From contig JABCPU010000179.1 in the NCBI GenBank assembly GCA_016800925.1, positions 1-64,000 of the forward strand: a DNA stretch of 64,000 nt. Direction: 5' to 3'. Numbering within the stretch: position 1 is the first letter of the stretch; every line of letters starts with the position of its first letter. Under the pieces are notes generated by a model. The model was given only the letters and a program-made list of their open reading frames with translations, searched no databases and was not told the origin of the DNA. Of this stretch, positions 23,786 to 34,900 are shown piece after piece. The position numbers and the translations under genes were made by a program. This stretch comes from Suillus spraguei. Taxonomy: Eukaryota; Basidiomycota; Agaricomycetes; Boletales; Suillaceae.

Positions 23786-25733
23786 TCTGAGTCTGCGTTA
23801 ACTCCTACGTTCCCACACTCTTGAGTCTTCGGACACGGGTATACCTGCAGCATTCTCGTTTTATTTCGTTGGTGTCTTGTCTTCAATAATGAAGTACAAG
23901 GCATCGTGCTCCTACTTTGAGTTGGGCCATGTTCTTTTCACGATCATAATGACATGCACTTGGTAATTACGGTCTTATTTCTATGATACGAAGCGTAGGA
24001 TCTGAATCTACCTACTTTCTATGGTACTGTAAATGTGACAGCAAGGAATCAGCGTGCGATGACAAGACGGTGAGTGTGACGTCCCATAGATCTGGCAGCA
24101 ACGGACTGGTTACTGAAATGTTTCAAAGAAATGGTATGAATGCGCAGGTCAGGTTATGAGTCTGGGAAACAAACACGCACCTTGGCAGGTTTCTCGACTT
24201 CACATGAAATAGTGAGGCAAGACCGCATATGTGAGTGTTGACTTGTGGGAGGCTGCAGTTTGAGGGCTGGAAACATAGTCACGAACGGAGTACTTGAATA
24301 TTCACGAGGAGACTGCTGTCCCCAGTAGGAATATTCATGACAGACAATAGCTGCGCCAATGCTGTTTCTGCATCCCTGTCCTTGCCATGGCCAAAATCGA
24401 CAGAGGATCCGCAAAGGCAGCGACAATAGAAAAATACCATACATGCCCGGTTGGCGCCAACGCCTGTGGGGAGGGTACGGTCGCATCACTTGCACACTTC
24501 CATTCCTGGTGGCAATTTGTTCATTAGCTTGAGCATAAACTGAAGCCCGGCACAGGAATCATTGTGTCTATAGATAAACTTCATCACTGTGGACCCGATC
24601 CACTGTGGACGCCACTACTAGAGTTTACATTTAGTTGGCTGCCAGCATGAGAAAATGGAATAGCGACTTTACAGCTTTCTAAAAGAATGCTCCAGGTAAG
24701 ATAGACGACCTCGTGCCAGATGGTGCACCCTTCCCGAAGATCTCTTACATAGCAACAGGCGCACATCCTCGTTCTGCATGGTTTTATAAATACGAGCCTT
24801 CGAGTGACTTGTAGTCTGAGCATGGGAAGATCACAAGAAGCTTCCGCAAGCCACGGGTCGGTCCAAGATGAGTTCGGCATGCTCCTTTTGGATCTGTCTT
24901 TAAAGAGGGTGTAAAATGTAGATTGAGCAAGGAATTCTGGTGACTGGGGTGATGATGCATTAAATTTTATGATGTAGAAACCTATGGCAAGAAATACAAA
25001 AGCGAATCGGTCAAAGACTGACAAGACAAAACCATGGATTTCGAGATGTGTACAAATGAGTTGATAGGTGAGATCCAAGTCTGCGATAAACTATAGTCAT
25101 TCGTTTTTTTCAAAGACCGACAGACCCCTATCTTAATACTTTCTACTTATCACGTGCACACTGCATTCGCATATACCTTAGTTGTCGTCTCCAAACACTG
25201 AGGTATGGTTTCTGGTTTCTCGTCATCCCACCGTCTCTTAATATATTTTCCCTGGCGTATTTCGTATCTTAGCGCCACGGTAACGAGGACTCCGCTGATG
25301 GGTACTTGAACACCCTCTAACTAGAAGCCTGCACATTCGGAACACATGTATCTCTAATAATGGCACCTATTTGGAAGACACAGTTGAGTTTAAAAAACCC
25401 TCTCCCGTGACTAACGTGGGAGTTGAGGGCTTGATCGCCCTCTAACTAGAGGCGTACACAGGGCCCGGCCCACAGGTACTTTAATTATAGGGCCTATGTA
25501 GGAGTCAGGTGCGTACTAGTATCCCTTAACTTAAATCTGGTACATCAAACTTCAGTACAGCCCGTAGGTACCGCATTTAACAGTTTCAGAGATCAAGCTA
25601 TACGGTGATCGATTCTCACCAGGTCTGCGTTATTAGGCTACGCACGCAACTCTCTCTCACCTCGAGTCTGTTCTGATTCCCCTTTTCAAGATATCCCTTG
25701 ACTACACCCTTCTTACCATCTTCTCGTTTGATT
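23786..25733. other. Duplicated intergenic block, shared with about 37100-38480
   Basis: From the paralog 2 stop onward the sequence is homologous to that after paralog 4, with the same order of blocks (AGTGAGGCAAGAC..., GAGGAGACTGCTGTC..., GCTGCGCCAATGCTGTTTCTGCAT). Minus-strand frames at 24154-24495 and 24584-25078 are open, but are not preserved in the other copy and are not called. At 25308 and 25437 the phrase CCCTCTAACTAGA occurs twice, 129 bp apart. Confidence 0.5.
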
Positions 25734-27660
25734 ATGCACCTCGTTCGCTTCTTTACATATATTGCTTCTTGTCTCTCTGTTGCGCGTGCGTTCAGTGTGA
25801 CTGTTGGGACTCCCACTCAATGCGATCCTCTCACCATTTCATGGACTGGTGAGCGCATATCTAGTGCATTTTATATGTTCCCGCTGAACTTTATGTCAGG
25901 TGGGCAAGCACCATTTGAGATACTCTTAACTCCCGTTCGTCGGCGCTATCACCTCAAACGCAGTGATCGCACACTAATATTTGTGCTTCACAGTCTGATG
26001 GAACTTACAAAAATTACTCTGTACCAACATCAGCCTTCAGTAATGGCAAAGGCTCTTATTCAATATCGGAGTTGTCGTTGTCGGCGCAAACACCGTTTCT
26101 ACTCACTATGTCTGACGCCACTGGATTTGGTTCGGGTGGGACGACAGACATATTGATTGTTGGGAATCCGATTGCAAATAATGACTGCAACTTGACCACT
26201 ACGCACCCTTCTTACGATTTTACTTGGTATCATCCCCATCCGCACCCAATGACCAGCTGCCGCAATGCAGGTGAGTTTTGTTTGCCTACTTTTGTGGCAC
26301 TGATCTACTACTACTGCAGTGAAATCACCATTTCGGTCGTTTCTGGTGCAGTCCCGCCCATTAAAATTGTGGTAAGATCATCAATTTCATGAAAGAAATC
26401 TACTTATTTTCCACAGCAACTTATTCCTGGCGGACAATCAGTTGTAATCAATTCTGCGGAAACCTCTTATACCTTTGATGCAGACGTTAATGTGGGGACG
26501 ACCCTTATGTATTTTGTCAATGACTCTATGGCGCACAAGGTGGTGTCTCTCCGTTCTACACGGTTTCAGTGTCGAGTGATTCCTCGTGCCTAATCAATCC
26601 ACCGACAACCACCACAAGCATGTCGGCCACAACCACAGCCACAACCATAGCCACGACCATGACCACACTTTTGCCTTCGGCTTCTAGCTCAAACAAAAAT
26701 GTCGCTCTTATCGCAGGCGCGGCAGGCGGCGGCGGCGGCGGGGCAGTGCTTATTGCATTGGTTATCCTAGGCATGTGCTTGCGGCGTAAACGGAGAGTGT
26801 CTCATTCTCCGGATGTTCAGTCTTCTACACAAATACATTCATCTCAACTTCAGCGTACAAATTCAAAGTACGCCCCTCCCTCATCATCCAACCAGACACA
26901 ACATTCGCGCCAGAGTTCCAACACAGACTCTTCTGCGTACGGGGATACCCGAATTTCGACCATGTCATCATCCGCTTATAGCCAAATGACTGCATTGTCT
27001 CAACCCATATCATTAAATTACCCAACGCAATACCCTGTTAGCTACCCTCGACCCATCCGATCCAGCAGTCAATCACCCCTTCTTGATGGGTCTACCAGGC
27101 ATTCACGCCTGAGCTCAAACGCAGACTTCGCAGCATATGAGGACGCTGGAAGTTCAGCTATGTCATCTGCTGACAGACGGATGTCTACCGTCGCTGAAAT
27201 GCCATCACCATTGGAGACAAATCCTGTTGGCTACCTCGGTCCACCCATTCAATCTAAATTCGAATCAAGCCCTATTAAAGCATCTGCAGACAATGTCGCA
27301 GTTAACAACCCTCCCACACCCTTCGATCAGATACGCGATGTCCGTCAGGGCCCTGACACAGACGCTGGAAGTCAATCCATGGCGCCGGCTAGCACACAAA
27401 CAGCCACAACGGCAGCCGGTCAAACAGTCTACCAACCTCCTACTCGAGTCATGGTACATACCGACGCTGATGTTGTTATACCAGATAACAATGGTTTGGT
27501 AGAACTTCCGCCGCAGTATTCAGAGCACTGGGGTGTCCGTGCCTTTCAATCTGAGTCTGCGCGTGACCTACCAGTACATTGGCACACTCTCGAGTCTTCG
27601 GACGTGGGTATGGCTGTAGCACAGTCGTTTTATTTTATTATTGTGTCTTGTCTTCGATAG
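25734..27660 (+). pseudogene. Paralog 3: membrane protein gene with two frame breaks
   Basis: Opens MHLVRFFTYIASCLSVARAFSV and follows the family exon plan. Exon 3 is one base short near its end (about 26215-26270), so joining to exon 4 puts the reading frame out. In exon 5 a base is missing at about 26530 (GACTCTATGGCGC in place of GACTCTATAGGCGC in paralog 4). Downstream, from 26569 to 27660, the frame is fully open and carries the Thr-rich stalk, six Gly, the helix AVLIALVILGMCL, the RRKRR stop-transfer, and a tail with LPPQYSEHWG. It reads on past the usual stop to a TAG at 27660. It may be recent in its decay. Confidence 0.7.
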
Positions 27661-28506
27661 TGACGTACCAAGGGCATCGTACTCCTACTTTAATTGGGTC
27701 GAGTGAATTTTTATGACACGTTCTTTTCAATCGTCTAATATCATGTACTTAGTAAGTTAAAAATAGCGCTTGCTGTTGGTTTGGCAGTGGCAGTTTTTGA
27801 AACGGTTCTGCTAGCACTGTTTAGGTGAGAGAGGCTCTCGGCACTGCATCGCTTGTCGCTCCCTAAGACAGCCATGCAGAAGGTTGACGGCTTGACAGGA
27901 AACCCGTCACGGCACTTGAATAGACTGGTGCCTGCCTCCGCGGGGTGTCCTTTCGGATGTATTCCTCATTTACGTCGAGTCTACCTCATACCTCCGCGCT
28001 GGTGCCGGCGTTTGCGTAACGGTGAGCTACACACCACTACTACATCATTCGTGCATTCACTTAGAACCACCCTTGGTTCAGGGTCAGCGTAAAGACGACT
28101 CATCAGAATGTCAGAATTTCATGGCAAGTAAAACCGTGTTATATTTGGCCGACTATCCCAGTGATCACACTCATTACTGTAATGGGTACCTGAGGTACAA
28201 GTACATCACAATCACCCATCTATTCTTATCAAACGCATATGGCCTCCCTCAAGCCCTCTACCGTATTCCAAACATCGAAAATTGTTTTTTGGAGCTCACG
28301 GAAACTTGTGAGCGGAGGAATATGAAGGCGGCGCAGTATCAAGGATCACGAACGGACATGCGACATGTTCATGTCATTGAAATGCCGCTACATGGCGATC
28401 AATTCTCACCGGGTCAGCGTTATCTAGGACGCCTCATCTCGAGTCTGCCCTGTTTCCTTTTTTTATACCTCTTAACTAGACCTGCCGTCCTCTTCATTTC
28501 TAGAGG
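27661..28506. other. Spacer upstream of paralog 4
   Basis: Carries the duplicated upstream block described at 15690 and the conserved dyad at 28169-28187. No separate gene is supported. Confidence 0.45.
28169..28187. promoter_or_regulatory. Conserved dyad upstream of paralog 4
   Basis: ACTCATTACTGTAATGGGT, an altered form of the dyad at 16685 and 21169, about 335 bp before the paralog 4 ATG. Confidence 0.3.
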
Positions 28507-29778
28507 ATGCATTTCGTTCGCTTCTTTACGTGTATCGCTTCTTGTCTTTCTGTTGCGCGTGCGTTCAGTGTCACTGTCGGGGCTGCCACTCAATGCGATC
28601 CTCTCAACATTTCATGGACTGGTAAGTACATATCTAGTACATTTTGTGCTTTCCCACTGAGATCATTGGCGATGTCAGGTGGTCAAGCACCATTCGAGAT
28701 ACTCTTAACTCCCGTTCGTCGGCACCATCATCTCAAGCGCGTCAATTGCGCGCTAATCTTTGTGTTTTACAGCCTTTGAAAACTTACCAGAATCACTTTG
28801 TACCAACATCAGCCTTCAGTAATAGCAAAGGCTCTTATTCAATATCGCAGTTGTCGTTGTCGACAGGAACACGGTTTCTACTCACTATGTCTGACGCCAC
28901 TGGATTTGGTTCGGGTGGGACGACAAACATATTAACTGTTGGGAATCAGGTTGGAAATAACGACTGCAGCATTACAGACTTGTCACCTACATACAAGTTT
29001 TCCTTGACGCCAAACCCATCCCCACCCGAGTATCTGCTCCCGCAATGCAGGTGAGTTTTGTTTGCCTACTTTTTGTGGCACTGATCTACTACTACTGCAG
29101 GGAAATCAACATTTCGGTCGCTTCTGGTGCAGTCCCGCCCATTACAATTGTGGTAAGATCATCAATTTCATGAAAAAAATCTACTTATTTTGCCACAGCA
29201 ACTTATTCCTGGCGGACAATCAGTTGTAATCAATTCTGCGGAAACCTCTTATACCTTGGATGCAGACGTTAATGTGGGGACGACCCTTATGTATTTTGTC
29301 AATGACTCTATAGGCGCACAAGGTGGTGTCTCTCCGTTCTACACGGTTTCAGGGTCGAGTGATTCCTCATGCCTAATCAACCCACCGACATCCACCGCAG
29401 GCATGTCGGCCACAGCCACGGCTACGGCACGCTCACGCCTTCGTCTTCGTCCATCCCGGCTTCACCGCCATCTAGTTCAAACAGAAATGTTGCTCTTATC
29501 GCAGGCGCGGCAGGCGGCGGCGGGGCGATGCTTATTGCATTGGTCATCCTCGGTATGTGCTTGTGGCGTAAACGGCATACAAATCCAAAGTACATCCCTC
29601 TATCACCATCTAACCAGACACAACGTTTGCGCCAGAGTTCCGACACAGACTCTCCTGCATACGGGATACCCGAAGTTCGACCATGTCGACTGCATTGTCT
29701 CAATCCATATCATTAAATTACCCAACGCAATACCCTGTTAGCTACCCTCAACCCATCCAATCCAGCAGTCAATCATTC

Positions 29779-29979
29779 CATCAGAAATTCACAATTCTTA
29801 ACATGCTTAATCAGTTAACTCCTTATTCACTTTTTCTCTCTCTCATTCACCTCATTTTATTTTTTTGGTCATACATTTATTTATATTCTTTTTTTTTTTT
29901 CTTCACATTAAATTTTGACATATTCAATTCACCAGCATTAATGTCGCATAGGCACGTCAAGAATGTGAATTTCCTGATG
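29779..29979. mobile_element. 201-bp MITE-like element with CATCAG termini
   Basis: Left end CATCAGAAATTCACA, right end TGTGAATTTCCTGATG, an imperfect terminal inverted repeat. A TC dinucleotide flanks both ends, a possible 2-bp target duplication. It is AT-rich inside, with a run of T near 29890, and has no coding capacity. It is the same family as the element at 30873-31145 but in opposite orientation: the word AACATGCTTAATCAG is next to its left end and, inverted, next to the right end of the other copy. Confidence 0.65.
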
Positions 29980-30335
29980 TCCTTCCCACAGTCAGCAATC
30001 GTCCCACATCGCTCAGTCAGACACTGCATTCACGCCAGAGCTCAAACGCAGACTTCGCAGCATATGGAGATGCTAAAAGTTCAGCTATGTCATCTGCTGA
30101 CAGACGGATGTCCACCTTCACTGAAATGCCATCACCATTGGAGACAAATCCTGTTGGCTACCTCGGTCCACCCATTCAATCTACATTCCAACCAAGCCCT
30201 ATTAATGGATCTGCAGACAATGTCAACCCTCCCACACCCTTCAATCAGACACGCGATATCCGTCAGGGCCCTGACACAGACGCTGGAAGTCAATCCATGG
30301 CGCCGGCTAGCACACAAACAGCCACAACGGCAGCT

Positions 30336-30348
30336 GGTCAAACAGTCT
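30336..30348. repeat. Target-site duplication of LINE 1, left copy
   Basis: GGTCAAACAGTCT, repeated at 36946-36958. Paralog 3 has the single uninterrupted site at about 27418-27430. Confidence 0.9.
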
Positions 30349-30431
30349 TTTTTTTTTTTTTTTTTTTGATCCTTGTTTATTGTCCGTTGGGGCTATGCCC
30401 TATGATGGACACTACCTACTGTACATCTAAT

Positions 30432-33400
30432 CTATTCGTGTATGCTTTGGTCCGTTTTTTGGTTGTCTATGCTATACAGTGGTCCTGGCTTGCGCGCGGA
30501 CGTTAGGGCCTTCTTCAGGCTCTTGATATGATTTGTGCGACTTGTTGTCGCGTTTCCTCTATTCCTTCTCCTTTTCCACTGGGGGGTTACATCTCCGAAG
30601 GTTTGTTCCAATCTTCTCGTGCACGTGATGTACGTCAACGTTGCTCTCATTCCCTTCCTTTCGTTCAGCAGGTACTCGATTTTGCATTGTCTTGCTCCGA
30701 CTTCTTTCCTCATTTGTTCTCTCTGGTTCACGTATGCTGGGCAGACTAGGATGAAGTGGTGTACCATTTCATCATGGTTTTCGCATGCTGGGCAACGCGC
30801 CATTGGGGATTTCGCTATTCGTTTGAGGTGTTTGTTGAGCGCTATATGTCCCATGCGGAGTTGAAACATCAGCATCAGGAAATTCACACATTCCTTGACG
30901 TGCCCTTATGCGGACTTATTTACACTTAACTGCCTTGGTGAAATTGAATCTACTTGTCCAAAATTTCAATGTGAATGAATTCAGAAAAAAAAAGTTGAGA
31001 TATATTAATATACATGTTTTATTGTATTTCGCACTCAAAAAATATAAGATATGCCAGGTGAATGATGTGAGAGAGAGCAAACAAGTTTTGAGATAAGTGA
31101 GTTAAGCTGATTAAGCATGTTAAGGAATGTGTGAATTTCCTGATGAGTGAGCTGTGACGTCTCGGTAGCTTCTCTATCTTCTTTGCAAACTTCTTTGATG
31201 GTGCTGACGTGTCGACTGATTTGAGCAGTGTGTAGCGCGGTGAGTTCTCCATGATGGTGGTGGCCTCTTTTTTGATCTTTGCGTAGAAGTGTTGTCTTAG
31301 TGCCGCTTTGCTCCTTGGTAGGATTCTGAGTTCTCCTTCCTCGGTTAGGAGCGACTTTGGCTGGGCTCGTGTGTCTGATGATTCGCCTCGTGCGGCGCGT
31401 TTCGCGTGAGTGTCTGCCTCTTCATTCCCTGGTATCCCTACATGGCCTGGCATCCATCTGACTTTGAGTTTTCTTTCGTCGTGCTCAGGGATGAGTCTTC
31501 TAAGATCATTGTGGAATTGGTCCATGAGGTAGTGTCCTGGCTGTGAGTGGAAAGCTTCGGTTGCTCTTATCGCTGCCTGATTGTCGACACCTAGGGATAT
31601 GGTGCCCCTTCTTCCTCCCGTCTCCTTCAGCAGTTGTACTGCTAATATCATCCCCACCAACTCTGCTTCATAGACCGTATGCTCGCGGTCGCTCCCCAAG
31701 TGAAACCTCTTGCTTCCTATCACTTCGTTGCCTCTCATGACCACTGCTGCTCCTCCAACTCCCCCATCCACCATTGACCCGTCTGAGTACGCCCTTAGGT
31801 TTTCATCGGCGAGTCCGTCTTCTATCTTTGCTGTCTCAGCCTTCTCCGCTATGTGGATGTCTACATCCGGCTCCCACTTGGGGTAGTGTCTGACTGGGTC
31901 TATCTTTTCCACCGTCGATGGGTTGATCCTGAATTCGTACATCAGCTTATGCAGTGGGGATGGATAGCATTTTTCCCCTTAAAATCTCTCTCTTTGCCGT
32001 AATCGTATGTGTTCTTGATTCCCTTGGCTAGTGGATGTTTCTGTGGGAGTGTCGCCATTCTGAGCGTGGCTCTGTAGCACACTTTTCGAAGAGTCTGCTG
32101 AAAAGGTAGTACATTAGCGTGCGCGTCTAGCATGTCTGTGGACTTGATCTTAGTCCTCCCGCAATTGATATGGTTGCCATTCTCTGCACTTGCGCCATCT
32201 GCGAGGCGAAGCCTCTTGCTCCTCGCCCTTTCCCCCTTTTCCCCCTCCCCTTTTCTACTAGACCTGCGCACCACACATCTGCGGCGTACAACATCTTCGG
32301 GACGATTACTCCCTCATACAGTTTTTTCATCAGTTTCCCGTGTATTCCCTTCGTCGGACGTATCATCCGGCTACATGCTAGCGCGTACTTCGTTCCTTTG
32401 GCCAGTGCGTGGGCCGCCTGCTCCTTGAAGTTTAGATTTTCGTCGATGATGATTCCTAGAAATTTGTGTGACTTCGAAGGTTGGATTGTGTGATCGCGGA
32501 TGGTGATGGGTACTCGTGGCATAGGGACTGTCTTGTTGGGGTTTTCGGTGCTTCGAACTCGTATCCTGGAAAGACAAATTAGTGCGGTTTTGTCTAGCTC
32601 AAACTCAGTGTTGTATTCCTCGCTCCAGTCAAGTGCACCTCCTTGCTTTTCCATCATGTTTTTGACCTTTGCGTTTGATTCCTCGTATGAGCGCCCTCTT
32701 GCTATTAGCGCTACATCGTCGATGAATCCTAGACTCAGTTCTCCTTTGCTGGGTCTCGGGTCTGCGACTCGCAGGACTGGTGCGTTGTAGAAGATGAAGC
32801 CCATTGGGGATAGCGGACATCCCTGGTCTAGTCCATCTGACACATTGAACAAGTTTGACTGGTAGTCGTCGAAAAAGAGATGCGTCGTTCTGTTGTCCAG
32901 TCTTCGTTTGTACCAATCTACATATTCCTTTGGTATTCTTGCTTTTCTGAGGTTGTGTAGTAGCTTGCTTGCTACCACGCTCGGGAAGGCCGCCTTTACG
33001 TCAAGGAAGAGTAGGGAAACGTGGTTGTTTGTTTTCGACGCCCAGGAATCTGTTATGAACTTAGTTAGCAGGTGGAGGGAGTCTACCGTTGATCGTCCCG
33101 GTCGACCGCCGAAGTGGGTTGGGGGTAATAGATGGTGTTCTTCTGCAATATATGTTAGATCGTCGGCAACACATGATGAAAGGATCTTAGCCATCGTGTC
33201 TAATAGCGTTATCGGTCTATATGCCTTCGGGACACTGTAGTCTGGCCTTCCTGGCTTCCTGAGTACGATCGTCGAGGAACATTTCCATTCGTTCGGGTAC
33301 ACTTCGAGGGTGAACGTAGCTCTGTATATTGGTGCCATGAATGGTACAAGAAGGTCAGCGCATTTCATGAATACTACGTTGCTTATCCCATTGGGTCCTG

Positions 33401-34898
33401 GGGCTTTGAACAGTGATAGTTTCACGATTGCTCTGTGTACTTGCTGGTTCGTGATTGGTCTGAATTCACATATTGGAGGGTCGTAGTCGAAGTCCGGGTT
33501 CACTTGGTCATCGTCTGGCGGCGTTCTGAAGAATACCTCGTAAAGTAGCTCGCTCTTTCGGGTGTTATCTTGCATCGTGTTGTCCTGATTGTTTGCCCTT
33601 GGGTCTTGGAGGGTTTTGATCCTTGTGTGTATCTGGTCGGAAGGGTCGCCTGCTACGTATCTATGAAAGGTCCATACTCCTGTGAATGTCAGTTCCTCTA
33701 ACCATTCTGTCCAATGGTTTGTCTTCGCTTGCTTGATACTTTCTGAGAATCGGTTTCGTGCGATTCTATATTCCTCGTGCACTGGGTCGTTTCGTCTCGC
33801 TAATTTCTTTCTTGATATCCTTCCTAGTTTGTGTGTTGCTTTTCGTTCGGTGTCCAGTTCCTTCGACCACCATCTCTTCGCGTATGGGGATGGTTTGGTC
33901 TTTGGTACGCACTTCTCTACTGTTTCGGCGATGCTTGTTGTGAGTGCCTTGAACGCCTCGTCGAACTGTTCTCGTGTCTTGATTTCCGTTGCCTGTGGGA
34001 TGTCGTCTAGTTTAGTTTCAAGGACCTCCCGGAACTCTTCCCAGTCCGTGTCTCTGAAGTTGCGCTTGGGGCTGGTTTCAATTCGTTCTGGTTGGAGGTT
34101 GATGGTACTAATTATGGGGAAATGGTCAGTTACTACTGGGCGTAGCTGGTACTCTACACTGCACTGCGTGAACGAGTGCTCAAGATCTGCTGAACAAAAT
34201 ACATTGTCTGGGCGCATTAAGTTTTTGGTGTTTGATGCCTCTAGAGTGGCTATGTTTGGGGGGAGGACCTGGACTAAGTTATATAGTGATAGAAGGTTTA
34301 TCAGTACTCCCGCGGCGTCTAAGTTCGCCGCGGTGAAGAGATGTACATTATTTTGCATTTCCCACATTGGGTGGTGGCGATTGAAATCGCCTAGCCAGAT
34401 TATATGTTCATTATATACAGTGTTGTCACCTTGAGCGATTCGCTGCTGCGTGCGATGTCTCTGGGAGTTTCGTTCAGACACCATGTGCCTCTCCATGAAG
34501 TGGAGTGTGCTATCGCTATCGCAGGGGTTATATATGTTGTAGATACGCACCTTGCCGAAAGCCCCCGTTAGCTCTATCGCCATAGCATTCGCTGACTTGA
34601 GTGGTATAATGTGCCAATTGTTTTTCGATAGTCTCTTGTTGACTAGGATTATCGTCTGTGATCGTCCTGGGTTTGCGTGGTGGTCCGTTGGGTAGATTAC
34701 GTCCCAGAACTGTCTTAGATTGGAGGCGTTAGCAAGATTCACGGGGTTGAGATATGGTTCTTGGATGCACGCTATATCGTATACATGCGGGTTTAAGTTT
34801 TTCAGCATGTGCTCCCATGCGTTGTTAGATTTCCGAAGGTTTTGCTGCCAGATTTTCAAGTCTTCGCGTTCTTGGTGTGTGTTGTCAGCGTCATCCAT
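30432..34898 (-). pseudogene. LINE 1 ORF2: endonuclease-RT-RNase H, frameshifted and interrupted
   Basis: The ATG at 34898 follows the ORF1 stop by 2 nt. An exonuclease/endonuclease fold domain comes first (LKIWQQNLRKS, IIWLGDFNRHHP, VTDHFPIIS), then reverse transcriptase (FLDVKAAFPSVV, GCPLSPMGFIFYN, FIDDVALIA), then RNase H (RAYSDGSMVDGG, YEAELVGMIL, GVDNQAAIRAT, GNEEADTHAKR) and a C-terminal Cys/His finger (CPACENHDEMVHHFILVCP). Compared with LINE 2 the frame shifts at about 32150 and about 31965. A MITE-like element at 30873-31145 splits the C-terminal part. It cannot encode a full protein and must be an inactive copy. Confidence 0.88.
30873..31145. mobile_element. 273-bp MITE-like element nested in LINE 1
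   Basis: Both ends start CATCAGGAAATTCACACATT and the terminal inverted repeat is perfect for 24 bp, with weaker similarity beyond. An AG dinucleotide flanks each end. Removing the element with one AG restores the LINE frame exactly (HSSL then MFQLRMGH, against HSSLLFQLRTGH in LINE 2), so the ends are well defined. There is no transposase. It must be younger than the LINE insertion or have been carried in by it. Confidence 0.85.
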
Positions 34899-34900
34899 CA

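Larger units (their letters stand above)
28507..30348 (+). pseudogene. Paralog 4, 5' part: interrupted by two mobile elements
   Basis: Begins MHFVRFFTCIASCLSVARAFSV and keeps the exon plan through the second ectodomain half (QLIPGGQSVVINSAETSYTL). The frame shifts near 29425 in the Thr-rich stalk, as in paralog 2, and again near 29665 where one G of a GGGG run is missing. A 201-bp inverted-repeat element sits at 29779-29979 inside the tail exon, with some tail sequence lost next to it. The gene is cut at 30348 by a 6.6-kb LINE; the 3' end resumes at 36946. The sequence between breaks is still close to paralog 3, so decay appears recent. Confidence 0.8.

Noticed and set aside
24154..25078. Minus-strand genes after paralog 2
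   Set aside because: The homologous block after paralog 4 does not keep these frames.
33682..34434. 250-codon plus-strand frame, and similar ones at 35979-36806
   Set aside because: Antisense shadows of LINE 1 ORF2 and ORF1, which have clear domains on the minus strand.
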